Source: Paraburkholderia sp. HP33-1
GTDB taxonomy: Bacteria; Pseudomonadota; Gammaproteobacteria; Burkholderiales; Burkholderiaceae
DNA: 64,000 bases
Assembly: GCF_021390595.1 (NCBI RefSeq)
Contig: NZ_JAJEJR010000002.1
Span: 1,860,001-1,924,000, forward strand
Direction of reading: 5' to 3'
Position numbers and translations under genes: made by a program. Shown piece after piece: positions 26,663-34,488 of this stretch (position 1 is the stretch's first letter; every line of letters starts with the position of its first letter). Under the pieces are notes generated by a model. That model searched no databases, was not told the origin of the DNA, and was given only the letters and a program-made list of their open reading frames with translations.

Positions 26663-27520
26663 TCAATACCCCGCCATCTCGCGCGCCATGCCGACCACGC
26701 CATAGCTGCGCAGCGGCGCCGACATCAGGAAACGGTAGCCCTCTTCGAGCAGCCGCTTGTGATTCTTCGCGTTCACGTGCGGATTGCCGACCACCACGTT
26801 GTGCTTGTGGCAGGTATCGACGATCTGGCGCATCGCATCGACCACGATCGGGTGTTCGTAATCGCGCGGATGACCCAGTTCCTGGCTCAGGTCGCCCTCG
26901 CCGATCAGAATGAAACCGATGCCGGGCACGTTCGACAGAATGTCGTCGAGGTTCTCGATTGCCTCGGTGCTTTCGCACATCAGGCCGACGAGGATTTCGC
27001 CCTCTGGCGCGAGCGGCCAGACGTCTGCCTTTTTGTAGTAGTCGGCCATACTCAAGCCCCAGTAGCGCGCTGCGGTAGCGGGACCGTCGCCACGCACGCC
27101 TTTGGGCTCATAAAGCGGCGCGTTTTTCGGCCGCGCATAGCGGCACGAAGCGACCGCGTTATACGCCTGCTCGACCGTCGCAACGTGCGGCCACACCACG
27201 CCATAAACACCGCGATCGAGCACCTGCTTGGCGAACGCCTGGTTCATCTCCGCGCCGTTGGCCGGAATACGCGCGATCGGCGTCACGCGCGGCGCGACCG
27301 AACCGGATTCGACGATCGCCTTGCGGTTGAGCATGTACTGCAATGCGTCGCCGAGCGCGGACACGTCGTACGGGTTGTGCTCCATTTCGAACACGATGCC
27401 GTCATATGGCGCATCGCTCATGTCGATCGCGGTCTGCTTGTCGAGCTTCGAAAATGCGGTGAATGCGGGCTTGCCGGATTCGAACGCGCGAATGATGCCG
27501 TTGAGACGGTTTTCGCTCAT
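26663..27520 (-). CDS. HpcH/HpaI family aldolase
   Basis: 285-aa class II metal-dependent aldolase of the 4-hydroxy-2-oxo-acid type. YDGIVFEMEHNPYD (start of the barrel), PIARIPANG, GVYGVVWPHV, GLMCESTEAIENLDDI and GFILIGEGDLSQELG contain the usual Glu and Asp metal ligands. Start ATG 27520 has GAGAAAAAGA upstream; a longer frame is unsupported. In a ring-cleavage run, an enzyme of this family could split 4-carboxy-4-hydroxy-2-oxoadipate or a related compound to pyruvate and oxaloacetate, replacing the unrelated LigK aldolase. That step is inferred. Confidence 0.82.
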   Translation of the reverse strand: MSENRLNGIIRAFESGKPAFTAFSKLDKQTAIDMSDAPYDGIVFEMEHNPYDVSALGDALQYMLNRKAIVESGSVAPRVTPIARIPANGAEMNQAFAKQVLDRGVYGVVWPHVATVEQAYNAVASCRYARPKNAPLYEPKGVRGDGPATAARYWGLSMADYYKKADVWPLAPEGEILVGLMCESTEAIENLDDILSNVPGIGFILIGEGDLSQELGHPRDYEHPIVVDAMRQIVDTCHKHNVVVGNPHVNAKNHKRLLEEGYRFLMSAPLRSYGVVGMAREMAGY

Positions 27521-27557
27521 GATGTCTTTTTCTCGTGAATTAGGGGGTGAAGCCGGA

Positions 27558-28544
27558 TCAGTCGGCGGCTTTCCAGTACATGAAGCCCATGCCTTCGCCA
27601 GTGCCGGCAGGCGTGCGCCAGCACGGCACATAGTCGACCAGCGTCATTTCCGCGCCGGTTTCCTGCACCGCCTTCATCACGCTGACGTACAGCTTGATTT
27701 CGGACGTGCCTGACTGGTACGAGCGGTTGTCCACCGCCGCGAGGCCGTCGTAGTCGTACTCGGCCAGCATCTTCATGATGCGGTGATCGAACTCTTCGTC
27801 GTTGACAAAGTGCGACAGACCGCCCGACGCGAAAATGCCCACCCGTACATCGTCCGGCCATGCATTGAGCGCGTCGCGCAGCACGCGGCCGAATTCGATG
27901 CAACGCGACATCGACGGCTGCGTCGGGGGATAAAAGCAGTTCATGATGACCGGCACATGCGGCGGCGGGTTGTCGCCCATGATCTGGTGATACACGAAGC
28001 TGTACGCATGCGGCACCACCGGATACTCGGGCAGCGGTTTCATCCACACGTTGTCGGGCCACGCAAACAGATCGGTCAGATCGAAGTTCTCTTTCTGGAA
28101 GTACTCGATCAGATAAGTCGCGAGCTTCGGATGGCACTCGTGCGTCACGTGATGATCGGGTGCATAGACCGGGCGCTGCGGCGGACCGTTGTGCACCTGC
28201 GCGCCGCTATAGATCGCGATCGACGGCGAGAAGTCGGTGAAGATCTCCTTCTGGTCCTTGCCGAGAATGATCGCGACGTCGATCTTCGCTTCGCGATACG
28301 CGGCCGCCATCGCGTCGAGCGCGGTACGGCAGCGCGCTGCACGCGCAGTGCGTTCTTCGAGCGTCAGATAGTTCTCGAAGGCGGCTTCGCGATGCGCTTC
28401 GAGTTCCGGGTACGTCCATGTGCGATTGCGATACCACAGTTCCGGGTTGTTGCGATCGCGCTCCCCGTTCTTGAGCCAGTCTTCCGGCGCCTGGCCCAGC
28501 ATGCCGCTGTGCGGCACCGCCATCCCGAATACGATCTTCGCCAT
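27558..28544 (-). CDS. Class III extradiol ring-cleavage dioxygenase (LigB superfamily)
   Basis: 328-aa protein of the protocatechuate 4,5-dioxygenase beta/gallate dioxygenase superfamily. The N-terminal MAVPHSG carries one iron-ligand His. Further conserved parts are VAIILGKDQKEIF, HHVTHECHPKLATYL, a PVIMNCFYPPTQP strand and FASGGLSHFVNDEEFD with the C-terminal active-site His. No separate LigA-like alpha subunit gene is adjacent. The presence of a LigJ-type hydratase in the run points to a gallate- or protocatechuate-like substrate cleaved to 4-oxalomesaconate. The exact substrate cannot be read. The ATG has a TGAGAAAC ribosome site. Confidence 0.82.
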   Translation of the reverse strand: MAKIVFGMAVPHSGMLGQAPEDWLKNGERDRNNPELWYRNRTWTYPELEAHREAAFENYLTLEERTARAARCRTALDAMAAAYREAKIDVAIILGKDQKEIFTDFSPSIAIYSGAQVHNGPPQRPVYAPDHHVTHECHPKLATYLIEYFQKENFDLTDLFAWPDNVWMKPLPEYPVVPHAYSFVYHQIMGDNPPPHVPVIMNCFYPPTQPSMSRCIEFGRVLRDALNAWPDDVRVGIFASGGLSHFVNDEEFDHRIMKMLAEYDYDGLAAVDNRSYQSGTSEIKLYVSVMKAVQETGAEMTLVDYVPCWRTPAGTGEGMGFMYWKAAD

Positions 28545-28605
28545 GTATGTTTCTCAGTGAATTGATGTGTCCAGAGGCCGCCTGTGCCGGCCGTGCTGTG
28601 AGTGT

Positions 28606-29886
28606 TCAGGCCTGCCGCAGCGTGCTCGCCGCCTCGGTCAATCTGGGCGACCATTCGCGGCGGTACAGGACGATCGTGGCCATCGCGCCGACGACCAGGA
28701 ATCCAAGGATCACCATCATCGGCAGGTCGTAGCTTCCGCTCACGTGCAGCAGCCAGCCCGACAGGCTCGCCGCCACGCCGCCCGCGAGACTGGTCGCGAG
28801 TTGCTGCACGCCGGTGACGAGGCCGATTGCCTGCTTCGGAATCAACGTCAGGCGCGACAGCACCAGGTTATTGGCCGTGACGAATCCCAACAGCGAGAGC
28901 GACAACACATTCCAGAACAGCGCCAGTTGCAGCGTCGGCGCGTACGCCCCGAGCAGTACGGTGCAGCCGCCGACGAATCCGGTCACGGTGAAAACCTTGC
29001 GGACCACGATCGGATCCTTGCCCCGGGCGATGATCAGATCCGCCGCGGACCCTGCGAGCGCCGCGACGATCGCGATTCCGGCGAAGCTGAAAAACGTGAA
29101 GAGTCCCGAGCGCCCAATCGACAGACCGCGCTGTTCGACCAGATAGGCCGGCATCCACGTCATGCAATAGAACGTGAAGTAGCCGTAGCAGAAGTTCGTG
29201 ATCATGCCGCCCCACACGACCGGGCTCGCGAGGATGCTGCCAAGGCTCACGGCGCGCGCGCTGCGATTGGCGACCACGAGCTCCGCTTTCGAAGGCAGGT
29301 CGTTGCGCACCAGCAGCAGCCACGGCGCGAGCCAGATGAGACCAACGAGACCCGTCGCGATGAACATCATCTGCCACGAGTAGTTGACGATGAACCATGC
29401 GCCGACCGGTGCGCCGAGTGCGGGGCCGAACTTGTTGCCCATCGCGAGAATGCCGACCGCGAGGCCGCTGTGCTTCTCATCGAAGTTATTGCGAATCCAG
29501 CGATAGCTCGCGGGAATCACGATCGCCTCGGCCATGCCGATGATCAGGCGCATCACGACCAGACTCGCGAGCGCGGTCACCGCACCCATCAACGCGGTCG
29601 CGGCGCACCACAGCGCGAAGCTGATCGCGTACGGCCATTTGACGCCGTAGCGGTCCGCGACCCAGCCCATCGGCACCTGAAACAGGCCATACGACCAGAA
29701 GAACGCCGCGTTGATCCAGCCGCGATCGACATCGGTCAGCGCGAAGTGCCGAATGAAATCCGCGTCGGCCAGCGTCGACGAAATGCTGGTGCGATCGACA
29801 AACGAAATCAGCACACCGATCGCAAGAAGCGCAAGCACGGCCCAGCGGTTCGCGATTCCTCGACGTTCAGGTTTGCCTGTCTCCAT
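28606..29886 (-). CDS. MFS transporter, ACS family, probable aromatic-acid permease
   Basis: 426-aa permease with 12 predicted membrane helices, from the ATG at 29886 (AAGAGAACAAG ribosome site). The open frame extends 200 codons further into the neighbouring gene and is rejected there. LISFVDRTSISSTL, GWVADRYGVKWPYA and FYCMTWMPAYLVEQRG are shared with the MFS protein at 14822-16144. It sits in the middle of the catabolic run, 51 bases after the amidohydrolase stop. It probably brings in the ring substrate of the run by proton symport. Confidence 0.88.
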   Translation of the reverse strand: METGKPERRGIANRWAVLALLAIGVLISFVDRTSISSTLADADFIRHFALTDVDRGWINAAFFWSYGLFQVPMGWVADRYGVKWPYAISFALWCAATALMGAVTALASLVVMRLIIGMAEAIVIPASYRWIRNNFDEKHSGLAVGILAMGNKFGPALGAPVGAWFIVNYSWQMMFIATGLVGLIWLAPWLLLVRNDLPSKAELVVANRSARAVSLGSILASPVVWGGMITNFCYGYFTFYCMTWMPAYLVEQRGLSIGRSGLFTFFSFAGIAIVAALAGSAADLIIARGKDPIVVRKVFTVTGFVGGCTVLLGAYAPTLQLALFWNVLSLSLLGFVTANNLVLSRLTLIPKQAIGLVTGVQQLATSLAGGVAASLSGWLLHVSGSYDLPMMVILGFLVVGAMATIVLYRREWSPRLTEAASTLRQA

Positions 29887-29936
29887 CTGCTTGTTCTCTT
29901 CAGTTTGATTGAATGCCGCGGACACGCCGCTGAACT

Positions 29937-30788
29937 TCAGGCGAGCGCCGGATAAAGCTGCCGCGCGGTCTTGCCGAAGATCCACTCGCGGTCCGCATCG
30001 CTGAGCGATGCGAGACCGGCCTGTGCGGTCGCGAGAATTTCCGCGAGCGTGCCCGGCGAAGTCGGATAATTCGAGCCCCACGCCATCCGTTGCGCGCCGA
30101 ACGCTTCGACCACGCGCGGGAAGAACGTCTCGGCGCTCGCCTTCTCTTTCTGCACGTCGCCGAAGATGCGCGGCGTGAGCTTCAGATAGATGTTCGCGAG
30201 CGGCGCGAGATCGAACAGGCTCTGCGCTTTCGCGTACGGCGCGCCGTCCGCAACCTCGGGACGACCGAGGTGATCGAGGATGATGCGCACGGTCGGGAAG
30301 CGCCGCGCGAGCGCGGTGACTTGCGGCAAGCCGATCGGGCCGGTCTGGATGCACATCGGCAGGCCGAGTTCGCCGCACAGTTCCCACGCGGGAAACGAGC
30401 GCGGATCGTCGAGTTCGCTCGGGTCGAACTCCTTCGTGCTGCCGCCGGTGAAAAGACGCAGGCCCGCGAGACCGCGCTCGACCCATGCGCGGATGCGCGC
30501 CGGCGCATCGGGGTCCAGCACATCGACCGAACCGACCGCGACCAGACGGTCCGCGTATTGCGCGCAGCCGTCGACCACGTAGCTGTTATCGAAACCGTAC
30601 GTGGTCGACGAATGGACCACCGCTGCTTTTGCCACGCCGGCCGCGTCCATCGATGCGATCAGCGTCTCGACCGTGGTCGGCCGTTCCTTCGACCACTCCG
30701 AGCGCTTGCCGAACAACGGTGCGGGCGGATAGCGGTTCTCGTCGTCGGAGATGATGTGCGGGTGAATATCAACGATTGAGGAAGTCAT
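29937..30788 (-). CDS. Amidohydrolase family 2 protein, LigI-like
   Basis: 283-aa TIM-barrel metal hydrolase. The N-terminal VDIHPHI carries the HxH metal motif. FPTVRIILDHLGRPE is the typical beta-strand with His, and MAWGSNYPTSPG carries the late catalytic region where most members have an Asp; here it is Asn. LigI, of the same superfamily, hydrolyses 2-pyrone-4,6-dicarboxylate to 4-oxalomesaconate, the LigJ substrate. Position two genes from LigJ-type hydratase supports a lactone hydrolase role, but the Asn replacement and overall divergence leave the substrate open. Confidence 0.72.
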   Translation of the reverse strand: MTSSIVDIHPHIISDDENRYPPAPLFGKRSEWSKERPTTVETLIASMDAAGVAKAAVVHSSTTYGFDNSYVVDGCAQYADRLVAVGSVDVLDPDAPARIRAWVERGLAGLRLFTGGSTKEFDPSELDDPRSFPAWELCGELGLPMCIQTGPIGLPQVTALARRFPTVRIILDHLGRPEVADGAPYAKAQSLFDLAPLANIYLKLTPRIFGDVQKEKASAETFFPRVVEAFGAQRMAWGSNYPTSPGTLAEILATAQAGLASLSDADREWIFGKTARQLYPALA

Positions 30789-30829
30789 GAAGGCCTCGGT
30801 ATCTTGCTCGTTACATGCGGCTCGCGCCG

Positions 30830-30859
30830 TTATTTGCCGCGCGCTTATTTGCCACGCGC
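30830..30859 (-). repeat. 15-base tandem duplication over the hydratase stop codon
   Basis: Two adjacent 15-mers, 30830-30844 and 30845-30859, differ at one base. On the minus strand they encode Ala-Arg-Gly-Lys-stop twice in the same frame, so the C-terminus of the hydratase gene has been duplicated behind its own stop. Confidence 0.7.
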
Positions 30860-31870
30860 TTTGAGGCGCGCATCGAGACGCGGATAGACACGCCGTGCGT
30901 TGCCTTCGAAGATCTTGTGGCGATCCTCGTCGCTCAGGGCGGCGCAGCCGTCGATATAGCGCTTCGTGTCATCGAAGTAATGACCGGTTGCCGGATCCTT
31001 GCCGCGCACCGCGCCGATCATCTCCGAGCCGAACAGCACGTTGTCGGCGGGAATCACCTTCGTCAGCAGTTCGACGCCCGGCTGGTGATACACGCACGAG
31101 TCGAAGAAAATGTTGTCCAGCAATCCTTCCAGAGGACGCTCGCGCATTTCGAGCGACATGCCGCGATAACGGCCCCAGTGATACGGCACCGCGCCGCCGC
31201 CGTGCGGAATCACGAGACGCAGCGTCGGGAAATCCTTGAACAGGTCCGACTGCAGGATCTGCATGAACACCGACGTGTCCGCGTTCAGATAGTGCGCGCC
31301 GGTGCCGTGGAAACACGGGTTGCACGACGCGGCGACGTGAATCATCGCAGGCACGTCGAGATCGACGAGCGCTTCGTACAGCGGATACCACTCGCGGTCC
31401 GTCATCGGCTTGCCGGTCCAGTAGCCGCCGCTCGGGTCCGGATTCAGGTTGCAGCCGACGAAGCCGAGCTGCTCGACGCAGCGGCGCAATTCGGCGATCG
31501 AATTCGCGGGCGCGACGCCCGGCGATTGCGGCAACTGGCAGACCGGCGCGAAGTTGTCCGGATAGAGTTCGGTCACGCGATACACGAGGTCATTCGAGAC
31601 TTCGGCCCACTCGAGGCTCGTGCGCTCATTGCCGAGGTGGTGGCTCATCAGGCCCGCGATCGGCGAGAACAGCGTCAGGTCGCTGCCGCGCTCGCGCTGC
31701 AATTTGAGCTGTCCGTTGCCGATCGCTTCGCGAATCTCGTCGTCGCTGACAATGGCGCCGTCACGCGACGGCGCGTTGGCCGGGTCGTTCGCGAACTCGA
31801 CCTGTTTGGCGCGCCAAGCGCGAAAGGAAGCCGGGACGGTCGTGAAATGACCGTGGCAATCGATAATCAT
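30845..31870 (-). CDS. ligJ: 4-Oxalomesaconate hydratase (LigJ type)
   Basis: 341-aa amidohydrolase-superfamily hydratase. MIIDCHGHFTT, RGSDLTLFSPIAG, GCNLNPDPSGGYW, PAMIHVAASCNPCFHGTG, VIPHGGGAVPYHWGRYRG, IFFDSCVYHQPGVELL and LFGSEMIGAVRG are block-by-block LigJ features with the metal-binding His residues. LigJ hydrates 4-oxalomesaconate to 4-carboxy-4-hydroxy-2-oxoadipate in the protocatechuate 4,5-cleavage and gallate pathways. The ATG at 31870 has a GGAGACACC ribosome site; an 87-codon upstream extension is a false frame. This is the most specific functional anchor for the run. A hydratase for a close analogue is possible. Confidence 0.85.
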   Translation of the reverse strand: MIIDCHGHFTTVPASFRAWRAKQVEFANDPANAPSRDGAIVSDDEIREAIGNGQLKLQRERGSDLTLFSPIAGLMSHHLGNERTSLEWAEVSNDLVYRVTELYPDNFAPVCQLPQSPGVAPANSIAELRRCVEQLGFVGCNLNPDPSGGYWTGKPMTDREWYPLYEALVDLDVPAMIHVAASCNPCFHGTGAHYLNADTSVFMQILQSDLFKDFPTLRLVIPHGGGAVPYHWGRYRGMSLEMRERPLEGLLDNIFFDSCVYHQPGVELLTKVIPADNVLFGSEMIGAVRGKDPATGHYFDDTKRYIDGCAALSDEDRHKIFEGNARRVYPRLDARLKARGK

Positions 31871-31917
31871 GGTGTCTCCGTTCGAATCGTCGGGTCGGCG
31901 TTGAGCGCCTGGGTGGC

Positions 31918-32895
31918 TTAGCGGGCCAACGGATCGACGAACAATTCGTCGATGGACATGCGGCGCGGCGTGAGACCCTGCTTGAACGCGGTCGCTTCGA
32001 GCGTTTCGATCGTCTTCAGGTTTTCCTGCAGACCGTACGGCAGCGGATCGTGACCGACGATCTTGCGCAGTTCGAGATACTTCTTGTCGCTCGCGCTCGT
32101 CGCTTCTCCGGCATCGAGACGTTCGAGCCATTCCTTCTTCGCCTGCGCGAACGCATCGAATAGCGATCTAGCAATCCACGGATGCTCGGCGAGCACTGAG
32201 TCCTTGACGACGATCGTGCCGTGCATCGGATAAACACCGGTGCGCGCGTAGTACTCGGTTTCGAGTTCGGTCGCGTTCGGCAGCAGATCGGGATAGTCGG
32301 CCTCGACTTCCTGCCAGCCGCCCGTCGGCGCGCCGGTGCGGCCAATACCCGCAGCCGCGGCAAAACCGGCGGACAGTTCACCTGAGGCCATCATCTCCGC
32401 GAGCGAGCTGCCTTGCGGTGCGTGCACGACGTTCGACGGCAGCTTCAGTTGCGTGACGTGTTCTTCGTCGTCGACGACCCACGTCACCTTCGAAGAATCG
32501 AGACCGAACTCGTCGATCAGCACCTGACGCGTCCACACGCCGGTCGTGACCGAATACGCGCGCACGCCGACCTTCTTGCCTTCAAGATCCTTCGGCGTGT
32601 TGATTCCCGCGTCAGGACGCACCAGCAAACCGCCGTGATGGAAACGCCGCACGACGAAGATCGGCAAGCCGACGAACGGCGCGCCATAGGCACGCGCGAT
32701 GATGTAGGTGGTCGGCGCGAGTTCGCAAACGTCGAATTCAACGTCGCGCACCATGCGGCGGAACGCGCCGATTTGCGGCTTGACGGTGACGAACTCGGCG
32801 TCGACGCCCTCGATGCGGATGGATCCGTTGCGGATAGCCGACGTATGCGGATGCTCAGCGATCGCGATCTTGAGCGGGACTTTCTTGGTCAACAT
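31918..32895 (-). CDS. 4,5-dihydroxyphthalate decarboxylase-like protein (copy 1)
   Basis: 325-aa cytosolic protein with the substrate-binding type II fold and no signal peptide, as in Pht5. DVCELAPTTYIIARAYGAPFVGLP, KDLEGKKVGVRAYSVTTGVW and MSIDELFVDP are family blocks, and a His pair occurs in RRFHHGG. Pht5 converts 4,5-dihydroxyphthalate to protocatechuate. As the first gene of the run, it may set the substrate, for instance by removing a ring carboxylate before ring cleavage. A related copy lies at 24193-25086. The conserved 31-base element is about 100 bases upstream of its start. Confidence 0.75.
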   Translation of the reverse strand: MLTKKVPLKIAIAEHPHTSAIRNGSIRIEGVDAEFVTVKPQIGAFRRMVRDVEFDVCELAPTTYIIARAYGAPFVGLPIFVVRRFHHGGLLVRPDAGINTPKDLEGKKVGVRAYSVTTGVWTRQVLIDEFGLDSSKVTWVVDDEEHVTQLKLPSNVVHAPQGSSLAEMMASGELSAGFAAAAGIGRTGAPTGGWQEVEADYPDLLPNATELETEYYARTGVYPMHGTIVVKDSVLAEHPWIARSLFDAFAQAKKEWLERLDAGEATSASDKKYLELRKIVGHDPLPYGLQENLKTIETLEATAFKQGLTPRRMSIDELFVDPLAR

Positions 32896-32998
32896 CCTCT
32901 CCTGTGGATTGATCGTCGCGGGCTGCGGGGTAAGGATTGCAGCGGGCGACGTGTCGTCTCGATGGCGTAAGAATATGGGAGGACGGGACCAGCGTCCC

Positions 32999-33029
32999 TA
33001 CACAAAAAGTAGATTCAATGGCACTTTTT
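32999..33029 (-). promoter_or_regulatory. Conserved 31-base element upstream of the catabolic run (site B)
   Basis: Read on the minus strand it begins AAAAAGTGCCA, has GAATCT in the middle and ends TTTTTGTGTA, matching site A at 13476-13506 at 27 of 31 bases. In this copy the AAAAAGT and ACTTTTT arms also form an inverted repeat. It points towards the gene starting at 32895. Directly downstream (32986-32999) is a GGGAC...GTCCC dyad. Confidence 0.65.
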
Positions 33030-33116
33030 GGTGGGGGCGGAGAGGCGCCGGGAAGGCGGTATGGCGGGGTGGTGTTTAGAGGAATGAAAGGAAGCGTATC
33101 GCTCGGGGGTATCGCG

Positions 33117-33557
33117 CTATCTCGCACGCCGGGCTTCGACGAAAGCCTCGACATAACGCAGCGCCTGTTCGCACTGTTCAGGCGTGAACGCGTGAATACT
33201 CGCCGGAACGGGATCGAAGCCAAGTTCGGTCGCGACCCACCGGATCGCTTTCGCGCGGGCTTCGAACGCGTTGACGCCATCGCGGCGCACCTTTCCTGCG
33301 ACGAGCGGTTCGAGCGCGTCGTGCAGCTTGCTCTTCGCCTCGCGCAACGTCGCGTCGGCGAGCCGCCCGAGCGGCACGTTGCGCTTGCTGCGCGAATAGA
33401 CGCCGATCCACGCCTGACAGGCAGTGCAAATCCACAGAGGCCCCTGATCACTGCGGTACGGGTAGCCGTCGTCGCCGTAATGCGCGAGCAACGCGCGGTT
33501 GCCGCAGTAGTCGCACGACGGCTGCGGCAGCGCCTTGACGGGCTTGCCTACGCGCAT
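33117..33557 (-). CDS. Zinc-finger-containing small protein (DUF3268-like)
   Basis: 146-aa protein with two Cys pairs near the N-terminus, CDYCGN (about residues 15-18) and CTACQAW (about 44-47), forming a likely zinc ribbon. It then has a charged helical C-terminus with ALEPLVAGKVRRDGVNAFEARAKAIRW and FTPEQCEQALRYVEAF. This matches a family of phage- and proteobacteria-associated zinc-finger proteins of unknown function. It lies alone, about 220 bases upstream of the catabolic run and on the same strand, but the 31-base element lies between them. Confidence 0.7.
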   Translation of the reverse strand: MRVGKPVKALPQPSCDYCGNRALLAHYGDDGYPYRSDQGPLWICTACQAWIGVYSRSKRNVPLGRLADATLREAKSKLHDALEPLVAGKVRRDGVNAFEARAKAIRWVATELGFDPVPASIHAFTPEQCEQALRYVEAFVEARRAR

Positions 33558-33671
33558 GGGGAGTGCTCCAGGGCAATTTCGTTGTACTTCATCGCATCGA
33601 TCTGACTGGCGAGAACGGGTGGAGCCAGACAGTTTAATGGAATGCCCGCGTCCCCATGCAAGGCACGAGCA

Positions 33672-34355
33672 TTACGAAGCCTGCCCCTGTGCAATCTCCG
33701 TCACCACCCGACGCCGCGCCGCCAACGTTTCAGCCGACCGTCGCTGGACCAATTCCACCACCGCTGGCGGCGCTAACTCCGGATCGCCCGCAGCGAACGG
33801 CGGCGCTGGCGCGTATTCGAGTTCGAGCTGGATGGCCTGCGCCTCTTCGATGCCCGCGAGTTCTGCGGCCAGCGTCAGCCCAAAGTCGATGCCCGCCGTC
33901 ACGCCGCCGCCTGTAATCAGATTGCCGTCGCGCACCACGCGCGCGCGCGTCGGTATCGCACCGAGCGGTTCCAGCAACGAGTGGAACGCCCAGTGTGTCG
34001 TCGCGCGCCGCCCGCGCAGCAAACCCGCCGCGCCAAGCAGCAACGCGCCGGTGCAGACCGACGTCACGTAGCGCGCGCTCGCGGCCTGTCGGCGAACGAA
34101 ATCGATCGTTTGCGCGTCCTGCAGCAGATCGGTCACGCCGCCTCCGCCGGGCACACAGATCACGTCGAGCGCCGGGCAGCTTTCGTACGTCGTGTTCGGC
34201 GTCAACACGAGCCCGCTGCTCGATACCACCGGCTCCCGCGTCTTCCAGATCAGATGCGTCGTGGCGCCCGGCACCGACGCGAGCACCTCATGCGGGCCAG
34301 TCAGATCGAGTTGCTGTACTTTCGGAAACACCAGAAAACCGATTTTCAGGTTCAT
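33672..34355 (-). CDS. DJ-1/PfpI family protein (isonitrile hydratase-like)
   Basis: 227-aa DJ-1-fold protein. MNLKIGFLVFPKVQQLDLTGP and DVICVPGGGG are the opening strands, and SVCTGALLLGAAGLL carries the nucleophile-elbow Cys. THWAFHSLLEPLGA and GGGVTAGIDFGL complete the fold. This subgroup includes isonitrile hydratase (InhA) and many uncharacterised glutamine-amidotransferase-like proteins. It is divergent from a GlxA-type AraC regulator that has the same N-terminal fold, a frequent pairing. Substrate unknown. Confidence 0.82.
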   Translation of the reverse strand: MNLKIGFLVFPKVQQLDLTGPHEVLASVPGATTHLIWKTREPVVSSSGLVLTPNTTYESCPALDVICVPGGGGVTDLLQDAQTIDFVRRQAASARYVTSVCTGALLLGAAGLLRGRRATTHWAFHSLLEPLGAIPTRARVVRDGNLITGGGVTAGIDFGLTLAAELAGIEEAQAIQLELEYAPAPPFAAGDPELAPPAVVELVQRRSAETLAARRRVVTEIAQGQAS

Positions 34356-34488
34356 AGGGATGCCTTATCGAATAAGAAGTCGAAACGCGCCATCTGCCAA
34401 TTCTTCCAGGTGGACGAATCGATTCTATGTGGGTAAGCTTTGGCAATACTGCCATTCACCCCTTGTTTTCCGCCACGCTCGTCACGAC

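Noticed and set aside
26093..29955. Long plus-strand frames (481 and 462 codons) over the catabolic run
   Set aside because: Antisense to well-identified enzymes; Arg/His-rich with no recognisable domain or ribosome site.
29887..30486. N-terminal extension of the 28606 MFS frame
   Set aside because: It runs through the amidohydrolase gene in another frame; the permease clearly starts at the ATG at 29886 with a ribosome site.
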